This document shows positions 21,426-34,070 of a stretch of 64,000 nucleotides of DNA, piece by piece. Origin of the DNA: Microbacterium cremeum (GTDB lineage Bacteria; Actinomycetota; Actinomycetes; Actinomycetales; Microbacteriaceae); contig NZ_CP063812.1 of NCBI RefSeq assembly GCF_015277855.1, forward strand, positions 2,604,001 through 2,668,000. The letters run 5' to 3'. A program made the translations under genes and the position numbers. The number at the start of each line of letters is the position of its first letter. Within the stretch, counting starts at the first letter, position 1. A model generated the notes under the pieces. The model saw only the letters and a program-made list of their open reading frames with translations, was not told the DNA's origin and ran no database searches.

Positions 21426-22768
21426 CCGGCCAGGAGCGCTCCTCTCACCCGGCGCAGCCCGGGTGGATCGGCACACTGCTGGTCTCGGCATCCTTCGCCC
21501 GCGCGCTCACGCTCGCCGTGCTGGCGGTCGTGTTCGCGGGATTCGCGATCGAGCGGATCGCCGGGCAGGTGACCTACGTCACCATCGTCACGGGCCTGTG
21601 CGTGTTCGGCGGAGCCGTGCTGGTCGCCCGCCGGCAGGAGATCTCACTGCTCCGGCTGCTGCCGACCACGGTGATCGCCTTCATCGCGTGGGCGTTCGCG
21701 AGCATCTTCTGGAGCCAGGACCCGAGCACGTCGCTGTGGAGCTGGATCTCGATGGCCGGCATCGCGTTCCTCGCCGTCGTCATCGGCCACATCCGCGACA
21801 CGCTGCAGACCGTGCGCGCCCTCGGCGACGTGCTGCGCGTGCTGCTGGCGACGTCGCTCGCGGTCGAGGTGCTGTCGGGGGTGCTGCTCGACATCCCGTT
21901 CACGTTCCTGGGTGTGCAGGGCAACCTCGGCGAGCTCGGGCCGGTGCAGGGCATCTTCGGCACCCGCAACATGCTGGGGTTCGTGGCGGTGCTCGCCGTC
22001 ATCACCTTCCTCATCGAGTACCGCACGCAGTCCGTGCGCCCGGGGCTGTCGGTGGCCTCCGTCGTGCTGGCGGGCGGACTCGCGGCGCTCAGCGACTCCC
22101 CCACCGTCCTGGTGCTGGCCGTCGGCGTCGGGCTCGCCGTCGCCGCGCTGGCGCTCGTGCGCCACACCCGCCCGGAGCGGCGGCGGGCGCTGCAGTGGAC
22201 CCTCGGCGCGCTCGTCGTCGTCGGGGTGTTCGTCGGCTACGTGGCGCGGCATCCGATCATCGCCCTCCTCGGCGCCGGCAGCGACTTCTCGATGCGCGTC
22301 GACCTGTGGAACTTCATGGTCGACCTGACGCGCTTCCGGCCGGTGCACGGGTGGGGCTGGTACGGACCCTGGGCCCCCGGCGAGTTCCCGTTCAACGCCC
22401 TCAACGCGCGCCTCGACGCATCGCATGCCACCGGGCTCAACGCGTACTTCGACGTGCTGCTGCAGCTCGGCTGGCTCGGGCTGGTGCTTTTCCTCGCGCT
22501 CGGCGGCCTCGCGCTCGCCCGCTCGTGGCTCGTGGCCAGCGAACGGCGCTCGGTCGTCTACGCCTGGACGCCGCTCATGCTCGTCGCGCTGCTGGTCGAC
22601 TCGATGTTCGAGAGCTTCACGCTCACCGGCCTCGGCTGGATGATGCTCGTGCTGTGCGCGGTGCGCGCCGGGCAGTCCCGCTCGTGGCGCGAGCGCCTCG
22701 GAAGCGAGACGGATGCCGGGGACCAGGGCCTTCCCCACGCCCAGGGGACGGAAGGAATCCCAGGGTAG
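21422..22768 (+). CDS. O-antigen ligase/polymerase family membrane protein (second)
   Basis: A 448-residue paralogue of the preceding protein, with the same layout: about ten hydrophobic segments and an outer loop carrying DFSMRVDLWNFMVDL, HGWGWYGPW and LNAYFDVLLQLGWLG. The Arg of the first motif is kept, and the His of the QAHN position is represented by DASHATGLNAY. The GTG start overlaps the upstream stop by four bases. Tandem Wzy-type genes may divide the work of polymerisation and ligation, or serve two different glycans; sequence alone cannot say. Confidence 0.85.
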   Translation: MTGQERSSHPAQPGWIGTLLVSASFARALTLAVLAVVFAGFAIERIAGQVTYVTIVTGLCVFGGAVLVARRQEISLLRLLPTTVIAFIAWAFASIFWSQDPSTSLWSWISMAGIAFLAVVIGHIRDTLQTVRALGDVLRVLLATSLAVEVLSGVLLDIPFTFLGVQGNLGELGPVQGIFGTRNMLGFVAVLAVITFLIEYRTQSVRPGLSVASVVLAGGLAALSDSPTVLVLAVGVGLAVAALALVRHTRPERRRALQWTLGALVVVGVFVGYVARHPIIALLGAGSDFSMRVDLWNFMVDLTRFRPVHGWGWYGPWAPGEFPFNALNARLDASHATGLNAYFDVLLQLGWLGLVLFLALGGLALARSWLVASERRSVVYAWTPLMLVALLVDSMFESFTLTGLGWMMLVLCAVRAGQSRSWRERLGSETDAGDQGLPHAQGTEGIPG

Positions 22769-22771
22769 GCT
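22766..22771 (+). promoter_or_regulatory. Candidate -10 element upstream of the GT2 gene
   Basis: TAGGCT sits across the stop codon of the second ligase gene, giving a leader of about 50 nt that carries the GGAGA ribosome site of the GT2 gene. It may act as an internal promoter. Confidence 0.35.
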
Positions 22772-22826
22772 TCTCTCCGGCCCGACGCCTCGGCGCCCGT
22801 CGACCCCGTCCCCGGAGATCCGCCCT

Positions 22827-23807
22827 GTGACAAACGACCCGACCGCCGCGCAGTTCGACCCGGCGTCCGCCACGATCGCCATCGTCACCTACAACCGCTC
22901 GGGGCTCCTCACGCGCCTGCTCGGCAGCATCGCCGCCATGGACCCCAAGCCCGGGCACGTCGTCGTCATCGACAACGCCTCGACCGACGACACCGCGGAC
23001 GTCGTCGAGTCGTACCGCGAGCGCCTCGAGGGCACGACGATCGTCTACCGCCGCATGGAGACGAACACGGGCGGGTCTGGCGGCTTCAGCGAGGGTATGC
23101 GCGTCGCGTACGAACTGGGCTCCGAATGGATCTGGCTCATGGACGACGACGTCGAGGTGCTCCCCGACGGTCTGGCTCGCATGGGCAAGTGGACGCCCCG
23201 GTTCAAGAGCATCCAGGGCCGACGCTACGACTACGACGGCAGCGCGTTCTACTGGCAGTATCGCGTCGCCGAGCCGCTCGCCATCCCTATCCCGTTCGCC
23301 CCGGCGGCGTTCGACGAGTCGGGCTACAAGCCCATGAATTCGGGGTGCTTCGAGGGCATGTTCATCCACCGCGACATCGTGCAGCAGATCGGCCTCCCCG
23401 ACCCGCGGTTCTTCATCTACTGGGACGACCAGGTCTACGGCTGGCTGGCCTCACGCAAGACAACGTCGGTCGTCGTCGAGGACTTCGTGCTGCGCCGCAC
23501 GCGCGAGATCAAGCAGTGGGACATGGGCGTGCGTCACATGAACGCATCGAGCAACGCGTACCGGTACTACATCATGCGCAACCGGGCATACATCAAGAAG
23601 TACTATCGCGCGCTCGGCGTCTACAACCCCGTCCTGTTCGGTCTCGGCACCGCCCTGACGTTCGGTAAGGAGCTCATCCGGCTCGTGTTCGTCGAGCGGA
23701 CCGTGCGCGGCACGTCGAACCTCTTCCGCGGGCTGAAGGACGGGCGCAAGATCGCGAAGGATGCCTCGTGGCAGCCGATGCCCCCGCTCGTGACGGCCAC
23801 GGCCTGA
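22827..23807 (+). CDS. GT2 glycosyltransferase, galactofuranosyltransferase-like
   Basis: A 326-residue GT2 enzyme. ATIAIVTYNRSGLL and VVIDNASTDDT form the nucleotide-binding half, NTGGSGGFSEGMRVAYE follows, and the metal motif is DDD in WLMDDDVEVL (about 105-110). FFIYWDDQVYGWLA is the acceptor-side acidic motif. The NTGGSGGF segment and length resemble GlfT1-type galactofuranosyltransferases, and a UDP-galactopyranose mutase gene lies 5 kb away. This makes UDP-Galf a plausible donor, though rhamnosyl activity cannot be excluded. The GTG start has GGAGA 8 nt upstream. Confidence 0.82.
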   Translation: MTNDPTAAQFDPASATIAIVTYNRSGLLTRLLGSIAAMDPKPGHVVVIDNASTDDTADVVESYRERLEGTTIVYRRMETNTGGSGGFSEGMRVAYELGSEWIWLMDDDVEVLPDGLARMGKWTPRFKSIQGRRYDYDGSAFYWQYRVAEPLAIPIPFAPAAFDESGYKPMNSGCFEGMFIHRDIVQQIGLPDPRFFIYWDDQVYGWLASRKTTSVVVEDFVLRRTREIKQWDMGVRHMNASSNAYRYYIMRNRAYIKKYYRALGVYNPVLFGLGTALTFGKELIRLVFVERTVRGTSNLFRGLKDGRKIAKDASWQPMPPLVTATA

Positions 23808-23854
23808 GCGACCCGTCACACGCCGCCCGCCGCGGCCTCACTCCCAGGAGTTCC

Positions 23855-25165
23855 ATGCGCATCTCAGTCATCGGCTGCGGCTATCTCGGTGCTGTGCACG
23901 CGGCCGCCATGGCCTCGATCGGCCACGAGGTCGTCGGAGTCGATATCGATGAACGCAAGATCGCCGAACTGGCCGCAGGTCGCGCACCGTTCTTCGAGCC
24001 TGATCTGCAGCAGATCCTCGAAGACGGCATCGGCTCGGGACGCCTGTCGTTCACGACCGACATCGCCGCAGTCCGGGGCGCCGCGGTCCACTTCATCGGC
24101 GTGGGAACCCCGCAGCAGGAGGGCGGGTACGCCGCCGACCTGACATACGTCGACGCGGCGGTCGATGCCCTCATCCCACACCTGCGCCCGGGCGACATCG
24201 TCGCCGGCAAGTCCACCGTCCCGGTCGGGACGGCCGCACGGCTCGCTGACGGCATCGAGCGCGCCGGCGCCACGCTGGTGTGGAATCCCGAGTTCCTCCG
24301 CGAAGGATGGGCGGTGCAAGACACCATCGATCCCGATCGCCTCGTGGCAGGCGTACCTGCCGGCGCCTCCGGCGAGCACGCGGCCGAGGTCCTGCGCGAG
24401 GTCTACCACACGGCGGTCGCCAAGAAGACGCCGTTCATCGTGACCGACTACGCGACGGCTGAACTGGTGAAAGTGGCCGCCAACGCCTTCCTCGCCACCA
24501 AGATCTCGTTCATCAATGCGATGGCTGAGATCGCCGAGGTCACGGGCGCAGACGTCACCCAGCTCGCCGACGCGATCGGGCACGACGTCCGGATCGGTCG
24601 CCGCTTCCTCGGCGCCGGCATCGGGTTCGGGGGCGGCTGCCTGCCGAAAGACATCCGGGCCTTCTCCGCTCGAGCGGAAGAGCTGGGCCGCGGCGAGTCC
24701 GTCAGCTTCCTCCGTGAGGTGGACGCCATCAACATGCGCCGCCGTGATCGTGCCGTGGAACTCGTCGTCGCCGCGCTGGGCGGCAGTGTGTTCGGGCGGA
24801 GGGTCGCCGTCCTCGGCGCCGCCTTCAAGCCGCACAGCGACGACGTGCGCGACTCCCCCGCCCTCGATGTCGCGGTGCGGTTGAAAGGTCTCGGCTGTGA
24901 TGTCGTCGTGACCGATCCGGCCGCCGTGCCGAACGCGGCGCGGATCCACCCGCAGCTGACCTACGCGGACGATCTCGACGACGCCCTCCGGGGCGCTGAC
25001 GCCGTCATCGTGGTCACGGAATGGGATGAGTACCGTCGCCACCTCACCCCGGAGCACGCCGCGTCGCTGGTCGCGGGAAGGATCGTGGTCGATGGGCGCA
25101 ACTGCCTCGACGCCGCGGCGTGGCGCGAGTCGGGATGGTCCTACCACGGTATGGGGCGCCCCTGA
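23855..25165 (+). CDS. ugd: UDP-glucose 6-dehydrogenase
   Basis: A 436-residue enzyme oxidising UDP-glucose to UDP-glucuronate with two NAD+. The N-terminal Rossmann motif GCGYLG is at residues 7-12. VGTPQQEGGYADL-like and NPEFLREGWAVQD segments follow, the catalytic Cys is C262 in GFGGGCLPKDI, and the C-terminal UDP-binding domain contains GAAFKPHSDDVRDSPA. A CAGGAG site lies 4 nt before the ATG. The product points to a uronic acid in the surface glycan. The gene converges on the first ABC-exporter pair with 34 bp between; no clear terminator is visible there. Confidence 0.95.
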   Translation: MRISVIGCGYLGAVHAAAMASIGHEVVGVDIDERKIAELAAGRAPFFEPDLQQILEDGIGSGRLSFTTDIAAVRGAAVHFIGVGTPQQEGGYAADLTYVDAAVDALIPHLRPGDIVAGKSTVPVGTAARLADGIERAGATLVWNPEFLREGWAVQDTIDPDRLVAGVPAGASGEHAAEVLREVYHTAVAKKTPFIVTDYATAELVKVAANAFLATKISFINAMAEIAEVTGADVTQLADAIGHDVRIGRRFLGAGIGFGGGCLPKDIRAFSARAEELGRGESVSFLREVDAINMRRRDRAVELVVAALGGSVFGRRVAVLGAAFKPHSDDVRDSPALDVAVRLKGLGCDVVVTDPAAVPNAARIHPQLTYADDLDDALRGADAVIVVTEWDEYRRHLTPEHAASLVAGRIVVDGRNCLDAAAWRESGWSYHGMGRP

Positions 25166-25199
25166 GCCTTCGAGCGCCGCTCGGGTGGTCCGCTGCGGG

Positions 25200-25946
25200 T
25201 CAGCCCGTCGGGTAGTCGGCGTTGTATCGCTCCAGCACCTCGTCGATCGGGGCATCCATCGCCAGGCGGTGCTTGTCGAGGTAGAGGCCGCGCGTGCAGA
25301 AGCGCCGCAGGTCGCGCTCATTGTGACTGACGAAGAACAGCGTCCTGCCGTCCGAGAGCAGCTCGTCGATGCGGCGGTAGCACTTCTCTCGGAATGCCTT
25401 GTCGCCGACCGCGAGCACCTCGTCGACCAGCAGGATCGGCTCTTCGAGCTGCGAGACCACCGAGAACGCCAGGCGCACCTTCATGCCGTTGCTGAGGTGC
25501 TTGTAGGGAGTGTCGACGAAGTCGGCCAGCTCGGCGAAGTCGATGATCCCATCGAAACGACGTGAGACCTCTGCCTTCGACATCCCGTGAAGCCCCGACG
25601 TGAGCCGCACGTTCTCCCGCACCGTGAGGTCACCGACGAAGCCGCCGGTGATCTCGATCAGAGGAGCGACGCCGCCATGCACGGTCACCGTGCCTTCGTC
25701 GGGGAGCAGCACGCCGGCGACGAGTTTCAGCAGTGTCGACTTTCCCTGGCCGTTGCGGCCCACGACACCGATCGACTCCCCCGGCCTCACATCGAAGCCG
25801 ACATCGCGCAACGCCCAGAACTCGCCCGGCTTGGAGCGCCGGGACGAGTCCGCGAACAGATCCTTGATGCTCCGACGACCACGGCGGTTGCGGCGGAAGC
25901 GCACGCCGAGATCGGTCACCTCGATCGCGAGACCGGATGCCGTCAT
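25200..25946 (-). CDS. Polysaccharide ABC exporter ATPase without C-terminal domain (Wzt/TagH-like, system 1)
   Basis: A 248-residue ABC ATPase. Walker A is GRNGQGKST (63-71), the signature LSNGMKVRLAF (151-161), Walker B ILLVDEVLA (171-179), and the switch His is in FVSHNE (H208). Sequence and length fit the Wzt/TagH/RfbE subfamily that powers export of lipid-linked polysaccharides or teichoic acids. It ends right after the nucleotide-binding domain, so unlike the second system here it has no Wzt_C glycan-recognition domain. Its ATG overlaps the permease stop as TGATG, so the two are translated together. Confidence 0.93.
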   Translation of the reverse strand: MTASGLAIEVTDLGVRFRRNRRGRRSIKDLFADSSRRSKPGEFWALRDVGFDVRPGESIGVVGRNGQGKSTLLKLVAGVLLPDEGTVTVHGGVAPLIEITGGFVGDLTVRENVRLTSGLHGMSKAEVSRRFDGIIDFAELADFVDTPYKHLSNGMKVRLAFSVVSQLEEPILLVDEVLAVGDKAFREKCYRRIDELLSDGRTLFFVSHNERDLRRFCTRGLYLDKHRLAMDAPIDEVLERYNADYPTG

Positions 25947-26752
25947 CAGAGCTCCTTCAGCATGGGGCGCTCGAGCCGACGGAATGTGAAGATGCCGAGA
26001 GCGAGGAACAGGAACGACATGACGGCGCTCACGCTGACCACCCACGGGTCCCACTCCTGCGGGAAGAACCCGACACGGTACAGAGCGAAGATGCCGGCGA
26101 GCGGATTGAACGCGGCGAGCGTATCGAACGGCGCAGGCAGGTCCTCGACGCCGTAGATAACGGGCGAAGCGTAGAAGAGCGCGCGAAGGATCAGCTTCGT
26201 CGTGCGTTCAAGGTCGGTCCACAGGACGCATAGCGGAGCGACGAGCAGCCCGAGGCCGACGAGGAGGACGGTCTGCAGGAAGACGGCCACGGGGAACCAG
26301 AGCAAACCCCAGTTCAGTTGCGCGGGGGTCTCGCTGAACTGCGAGATGACGATGAACAGGGCGAGCACGGGTATCGAGCAGAGGAACTCGATCCCCTTGG
26401 ACAGGACGATCCGATTCACCCAGATGGTCCGTGCGATCGCCGTGGAACGCACGAGGCGCGCGTCCTTGTTGAACGCCCGCGTGAAGTCCGAGACCGCCGC
26501 GTTGAACCACACCCACGGCAGCAGGGCGGTGATGAGGAACACGATGTACGGCGCGTGACCCACCGGGCGCTGGAAGACCTGCGTGAACACGAACCAGTAG
26601 ATGGCGCTCATCACGAGCGGATCGAGGATCGACCACAGGTATCCGAGAGCGCTTGTCGAGTATCGGACTTTGAGGTCGCGCGCCGACAGCAGCCACAGTG
26701 AGTGGAGGTAGCGCCGGGGCGATCCGGGGGCGCCGACGGCAGCAGTGCTCAC
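25946..26752 (-). CDS. Polysaccharide ABC exporter permease (Wzm/TagG-like, system 1)
   Basis: A 268-residue ABC-2 type permease with six hydrophobic segments and an N-terminal amphipathic stretch before LLSARDLKVRYSTSALGYLWSI, which contains the RDLKxRY motif typical of Wzm/TagG. It forms the membrane channel for the ATPase encoded next to it. The GTG start at 26752 is preceded by TAGAAT 7 nt upstream, which implies a leaderless message that also covers the ATPase. Confidence 0.92.
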   Translation of the reverse strand: MSTAAVGAPGSPRRYLHSLWLLSARDLKVRYSTSALGYLWSILDPLVMSAIYWFVFTQVFQRPVGHAPYIVFLITALLPWVWFNAAVSDFTRAFNKDARLVRSTAIARTIWVNRIVLSKGIEFLCSIPVLALFIVISQFSETPAQLNWGLLWFPVAVFLQTVLLVGLGLLVAPLCVLWTDLERTTKLILRALFYASPVIYGVEDLPAPFDTLAAFNPLAGIFALYRVGFFPQEWDPWVVSVSAVMSFLFLALGIFTFRRLERPMLKEL

Positions 26753-26759
26753 GCTGACG

Positions 26760-26765
26760 ATTCTA
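26760..26765 (-). promoter_or_regulatory. -10 element of ABC exporter system 1 (leaderless)
   Basis: TAGAAT on the minus strand lies 7 nt before GTG 26752. It is the closest match to the consensus TATAAT among the leaderless promoters in this window. Confidence 0.55.
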
Positions 26766-26794
26766 TGCGGGCAGGCGGGGAGTGACCCGCGGCG

Positions 26795-28633
26795 TCACGG
26801 TTCGAGCACGTCGACGGTGACGTCCACATCGGTGCACAGCTCGGCGAAACTCTCGGGAAGCGTGGGATCGCTGGTCACGATGCGCACCGGGGCTGCCCAC
26901 GCCCGGACGGCGTCGCACGCCTGCTCCTCGTTCTCAGGGTCGAGGACGTATGAGTAGTACCGGATCGGCTCCTCGGCCGTGCGCGATTCGAGCTGCAGCA
27001 GCCAGCTGTTCAGGAAGCGATCCGAGGACGGGTCGAGGTACGACAGCGCGAGCGTCCGCTCCCCCGGCTCGGCGAGCTCGAAGAGGGTCTGGGCGGCGGG
27101 TGCACCGCTGGCGACTCCGGTCTCCGCGGCGATCGCCACGGGTGTGAGTGCCGACGAGATCCGGTCCGGCGGCACGAGCCACATCAGTGAGACGGGAACC
27201 GCGATGGCGACGATCGCGGTGCCGGCCGTCGCGAGTCGGCGGGCACGGAGTCCTGCCATCTCTCCGGCGAGCGCCGCAGCGAGGATGACGAGAAGGAGGG
27301 AGACGAGCAGCCACGCGAACTTCGCGGGGTAGTAGCCCCACAGACTTGCGGTGCCTGCGCGCTGCCACATGAGGTAGCCTCCGGCGACGGCTCCCGCCGC
27401 GCAGACGACCGCCACGCCGACCAGCTGATGGATCTGATTACGCTGGACCGCGTTGAGGACGGCCACGCCGATCGTGACCGTCACGATCACCACGACGTGC
27501 GACAGCTGCAGAGCCATGATCCCTCCGTCGACGGCGAGCGCCGCGCCATCGCGGCGCAGGTCCGGGAGGGTCACGGCGAGCACATAGACCACGACGGGTG
27601 CGACGGCGAGCAGGATGAGCCCGAATCCGCGCGCGCCCGCCCGACCTCGCGGAAGAGCCGCCAAGCGGGCCACGAGCGCCACGGCGGCGAGAGCGAAGGG
27701 GACGAACGCGAGCGGCGCCCAGGTCGCCAGTAGCGCAACGGTGGCAAGACTGAGCACCGTGGCCGCGGCAATGGGCACCGTACGAGCTTCCAGCCACGCG
27801 AGCCAGGTGGCGAGCAGCAGCACCAGCGCGAGCGTCGCGTTGTAGAACCCGAACTGTGCGGCGAACCCGAAGGTGAACCAGCTGATGGGGATCACGGCGG
27901 CGATGCCCGCCGCCGTGATCCGCGCTGCACGCGCGCCTCCGTGAACGCTTCGTGCTCCGATCATCGCAGCGAGCAGCGCGGCGGCGAGCGTGGCGAACAG
28001 CCAGAACGTCGCGAAGCGCGACATGTCGTGGGCGAGGAGATCTCCAGGTGCCACGTCACCTCGCCCGACGGCGATGGCCATCGCGAGCAGACCCGGAGTG
28101 AGCGGCGACGGGTTGGGATGCGCGATCGCGTCGAGACCGCCGTCCTCCACCATGATCCGTGTCGTCACCAGATTCCAGACGGCATCGTTGTGCATCGCCC
28201 ACTCGAGGTTGCCCGACGTCAGCGTCAGAGCTGCCACGATCGCCATCAGCCCGACCGGCACCGCGAGAACCGGGACGCCGACCCGCAACGCCCGTCGACC
28301 CACCAGGCGAGGCTGTCTCGCCAGGCCGAAACCGACCAGTCCAGCGAGGCCGATCAGGCCGAAGAGGACCGCGGACCCGGTGACCAGGCCGATGCCCCAT
28401 CCTGGCGTGAATCGGACGACGAGGGCTGTCGCCGTCGTCGTGACGATGACCCCGGCGGCGAGCGCGAACGGCCACGATGTCCGCTGGCCGACTGCGAGCG
28501 TGACACAGAAGACCGCGGCCGCCGGCGCGAGCCACGGCGTGACCCCGGCCGCGAACAGCACGACCCCCGCCAGAAGGAGCGCGCTCGCGCACACGACCCA
28601 GATCCGCCGCGCGCGCAGCACGTCTTCAGCCAC
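26795..28633 (-). CDS. Large GT-C-like membrane protein of a polysaccharide locus
   Basis: A 612-residue polytopic protein with at least twelve hydrophobic segments and a C-terminal soluble domain of about 110 residues with two Cys. The first long outer loop holds HNDAVWNLVTTRIM and HPNPSPLTPG, an acidic-loop layout like GT-C glycosyltransferases. It may belong to the DUF6541-type families, which I cannot confirm. GTG 28633 was chosen because AGGGGAG lies 5 nt before it; ATG 28648 in the same frame would put that site inside the gene. It follows glf on the same strand after about 60 bp and probably shares its transcript. Confidence 0.7.
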   Translation of the reverse strand: MAEDVLRARRIWVVCASALLLAGVVLFAAGVTPWLAPAAAVFCVTLAVGQRTSWPFALAAGVIVTTTATALVVRFTPGWGIGLVTGSAVLFGLIGLAGLVGFGLARQPRLVGRRALRVGVPVLAVPVGLMAIVAALTLTSGNLEWAMHNDAVWNLVTTRIMVEDGGLDAIAHPNPSPLTPGLLAMAIAVGRGDVAPGDLLAHDMSRFATFWLFATLAAALLAAMIGARSVHGGARAARITAAGIAAVIPISWFTFGFAAQFGFYNATLALVLLLATWLAWLEARTVPIAAATVLSLATVALLATWAPLAFVPFALAAVALVARLAALPRGRAGARGFGLILLAVAPVVVYVLAVTLPDLRRDGAALAVDGGIMALQLSHVVVIVTVTIGVAVLNAVQRNQIHQLVGVAVVCAAGAVAGGYLMWQRAGTASLWGYYPAKFAWLLVSLLLVILAAALAGEMAGLRARRLATAGTAIVAIAVPVSLMWLVPPDRISSALTPVAIAAETGVASGAPAAQTLFELAEPGERTLALSYLDPSSDRFLNSWLLQLESRTAEEPIRYYSYVLDPENEEQACDAVRAWAAPVRIVTSDPTLPESFAELCTDVDVTVDVLEP

Positions 28634-28691
28634 CGGCACTCCCCTCATCGCCCTGTCCGTGGTGCGGTCCGCACCTGCAGCCGCTCGCCGA

Positions 28692-32393
<3,702 letters not shown>

Positions 32394-32397
<4 letters not shown>

Positions 32398-34070
32398 GTG
32401 AGTCCTGTGTCGCGGTTCGTGGCTCCAACATCCTCGCGGTGTGCGTCGTCGATCTTAGGCGACCCGCGGTACTCCCGTGAGGCCATGGCGTCGGTGCTGG
32501 TCTCCCTGCCGGTGCCGATGGCACGCACACCGCCCGACGCGTGCGCCGCAGTGAAGGCGGCCAGCCCCGCAGTGGCTGCCCCCGCTGCGAGCCAACCGAC
32601 AGATAGCACTAGCACCGCGGAAGCCGGCCATGCGCTGGCGTCGATCATCGCACGCCAGCCGACACTCCCCCACCTAGTCTGGAATGCGAACATCACCCCG
32701 TACACGGCAACTCCGAGCGTTCCGACGACGGTCAGACCCGACGCGAGGGCGCGCGCAGACCGGTCGAGGGGCACGACCAGTACCTGCCACGCGAGCGCTG
32801 CAACGAGTGCATACACTGCGATGGCGGGGAACAGATACCGCCCCTGGATGCCGACGATGCGGCCGGTGCTCCAGTACACCTCCCACGCATGAAACGAAAT
32901 CAACGCGACTGTCAATAGGGGCGCAATCGCCAGCAACACCACGATCCAGCGGCGTGGGGAGCGAACGAGCACCAGCACAACGCCCGCGACGAAAACCGTG
33001 GTCAGTCCCAGAACGACGACCGTAGGAAAGTCGAGAGCGTGGCGAATCGAACCCCAGAATGTCCGCACAAGCTGTGTCGATGCGCGCCGCACGAAGTCGA
33101 ACAGGTCGTAGTTATCGAAAGGGACGACCGTCCGACCGGAGCCTGACCTGCTCGACTGAAGCTGGCCAAAGACCAGGAGGTTTCTCAGCCACCACCACCC
33201 ACCGATGATCACAGCTGCAGTGGCGGCGACCGTCGCAGGAAGAAGACGACGCGGCCACGAAGCGGAAGGCTGGCGGAACCCGACGACGAGGAGACCGATG
33301 ACCACCGCAGGTGCGGCAGCTAGCATCGTTCCTTTAGTGAGGAGCGCCAGTCCCAAGAGGAGTCCACTGCCGGCGGAGAAGATGAGCTGACGTCGAGAAC
33401 CGGGCGATGCGGTCATGGCGCATGAGAGGAAGTACACCATCGCGCTGCCGACGAGCACGGCGAAGGCGTCGTTGGTCACCAGACTCAGCACGTTGAAGAA
33501 CTGCGGCACAGCCAGGACAGCCGCGATCCCGATGATCGCGGCGAGCGACGACGAGGTGACACGGCGGATCGCACTGAGCGCAAACACAACTCCCGCAGTC
33601 ACGAAGAGTACTGAGATGAGTCGCGCGCCCGCGACCAATTGGTCCCAGCGCCAGGTCTCGCCGCCGAGCGCCGTGAGCGCTATCGCCACGATCGCGTAAT
33701 ACGTCGGCGGATGCTGAGTCATCCAGTCGGTTGCGCGAACTCCGTCCAAACCTGGGCCGTCTAGCGGAACTATTTCTGAGCGCTCCTCCGGCGCCGGGAG
33801 CTCGTCCAGCGCAGGCGTCCCTCTGCGAGGGTTCCCCGCTTCCTGGAGCGCTACAAACGTTCCCTCCACGAACGGGGCCGTTTCAGGCGGTGGCCACCCC
33901 CCGCCCTGCATGAGGCGAAGAACAGAGTTGAAATGGGCAGGCTCATCGACAGTGGACAGCGGCGGAGTGACGACAGACCACAGAGCGAGCAGCGAGGCAA
34001 TAGTGACAACGACCGCCACGAAGCCAGCCCCGGCCAGTCGCGTGGACCAGGAGGTGGTGACCGATGTCAT
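32394..34070 (-). CDS. DUF2142 GT-C-like membrane protein (copy b)
   Basis: A 558-residue tandem paralogue of copy a. Shared landmarks are STVDEPAHFNSVLRL (DExxH), DWMTQHPPTYYAIV, LTKGTMLAAAPAV, IIGGWWWLRNLLVF and IQGRYLFPAIAVY. Its first loop is longer, with a Pro/Glu-rich stretch. The ATG overlaps the pyruvyl-transferase stop as TAATG, so it is the fourth gene of a translationally coupled chain. Having two copies may mean two sugars or two positions; sequence cannot decide. Confidence 0.8.

Noticed and set aside
25166..25199. Terminator between ugd and the exporter ATPase
   Set aside because: Only a 5-bp arm with almost no loop (gagcgccgctc) is present, too small to call a terminator.
28633..28648. 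ATG 28648 as start of the large membrane protein
   Set aside because: It would place a strong AGGGGAG ribosome site inside the gene with no site of its own. GTG 28633 is correctly spaced from that site.
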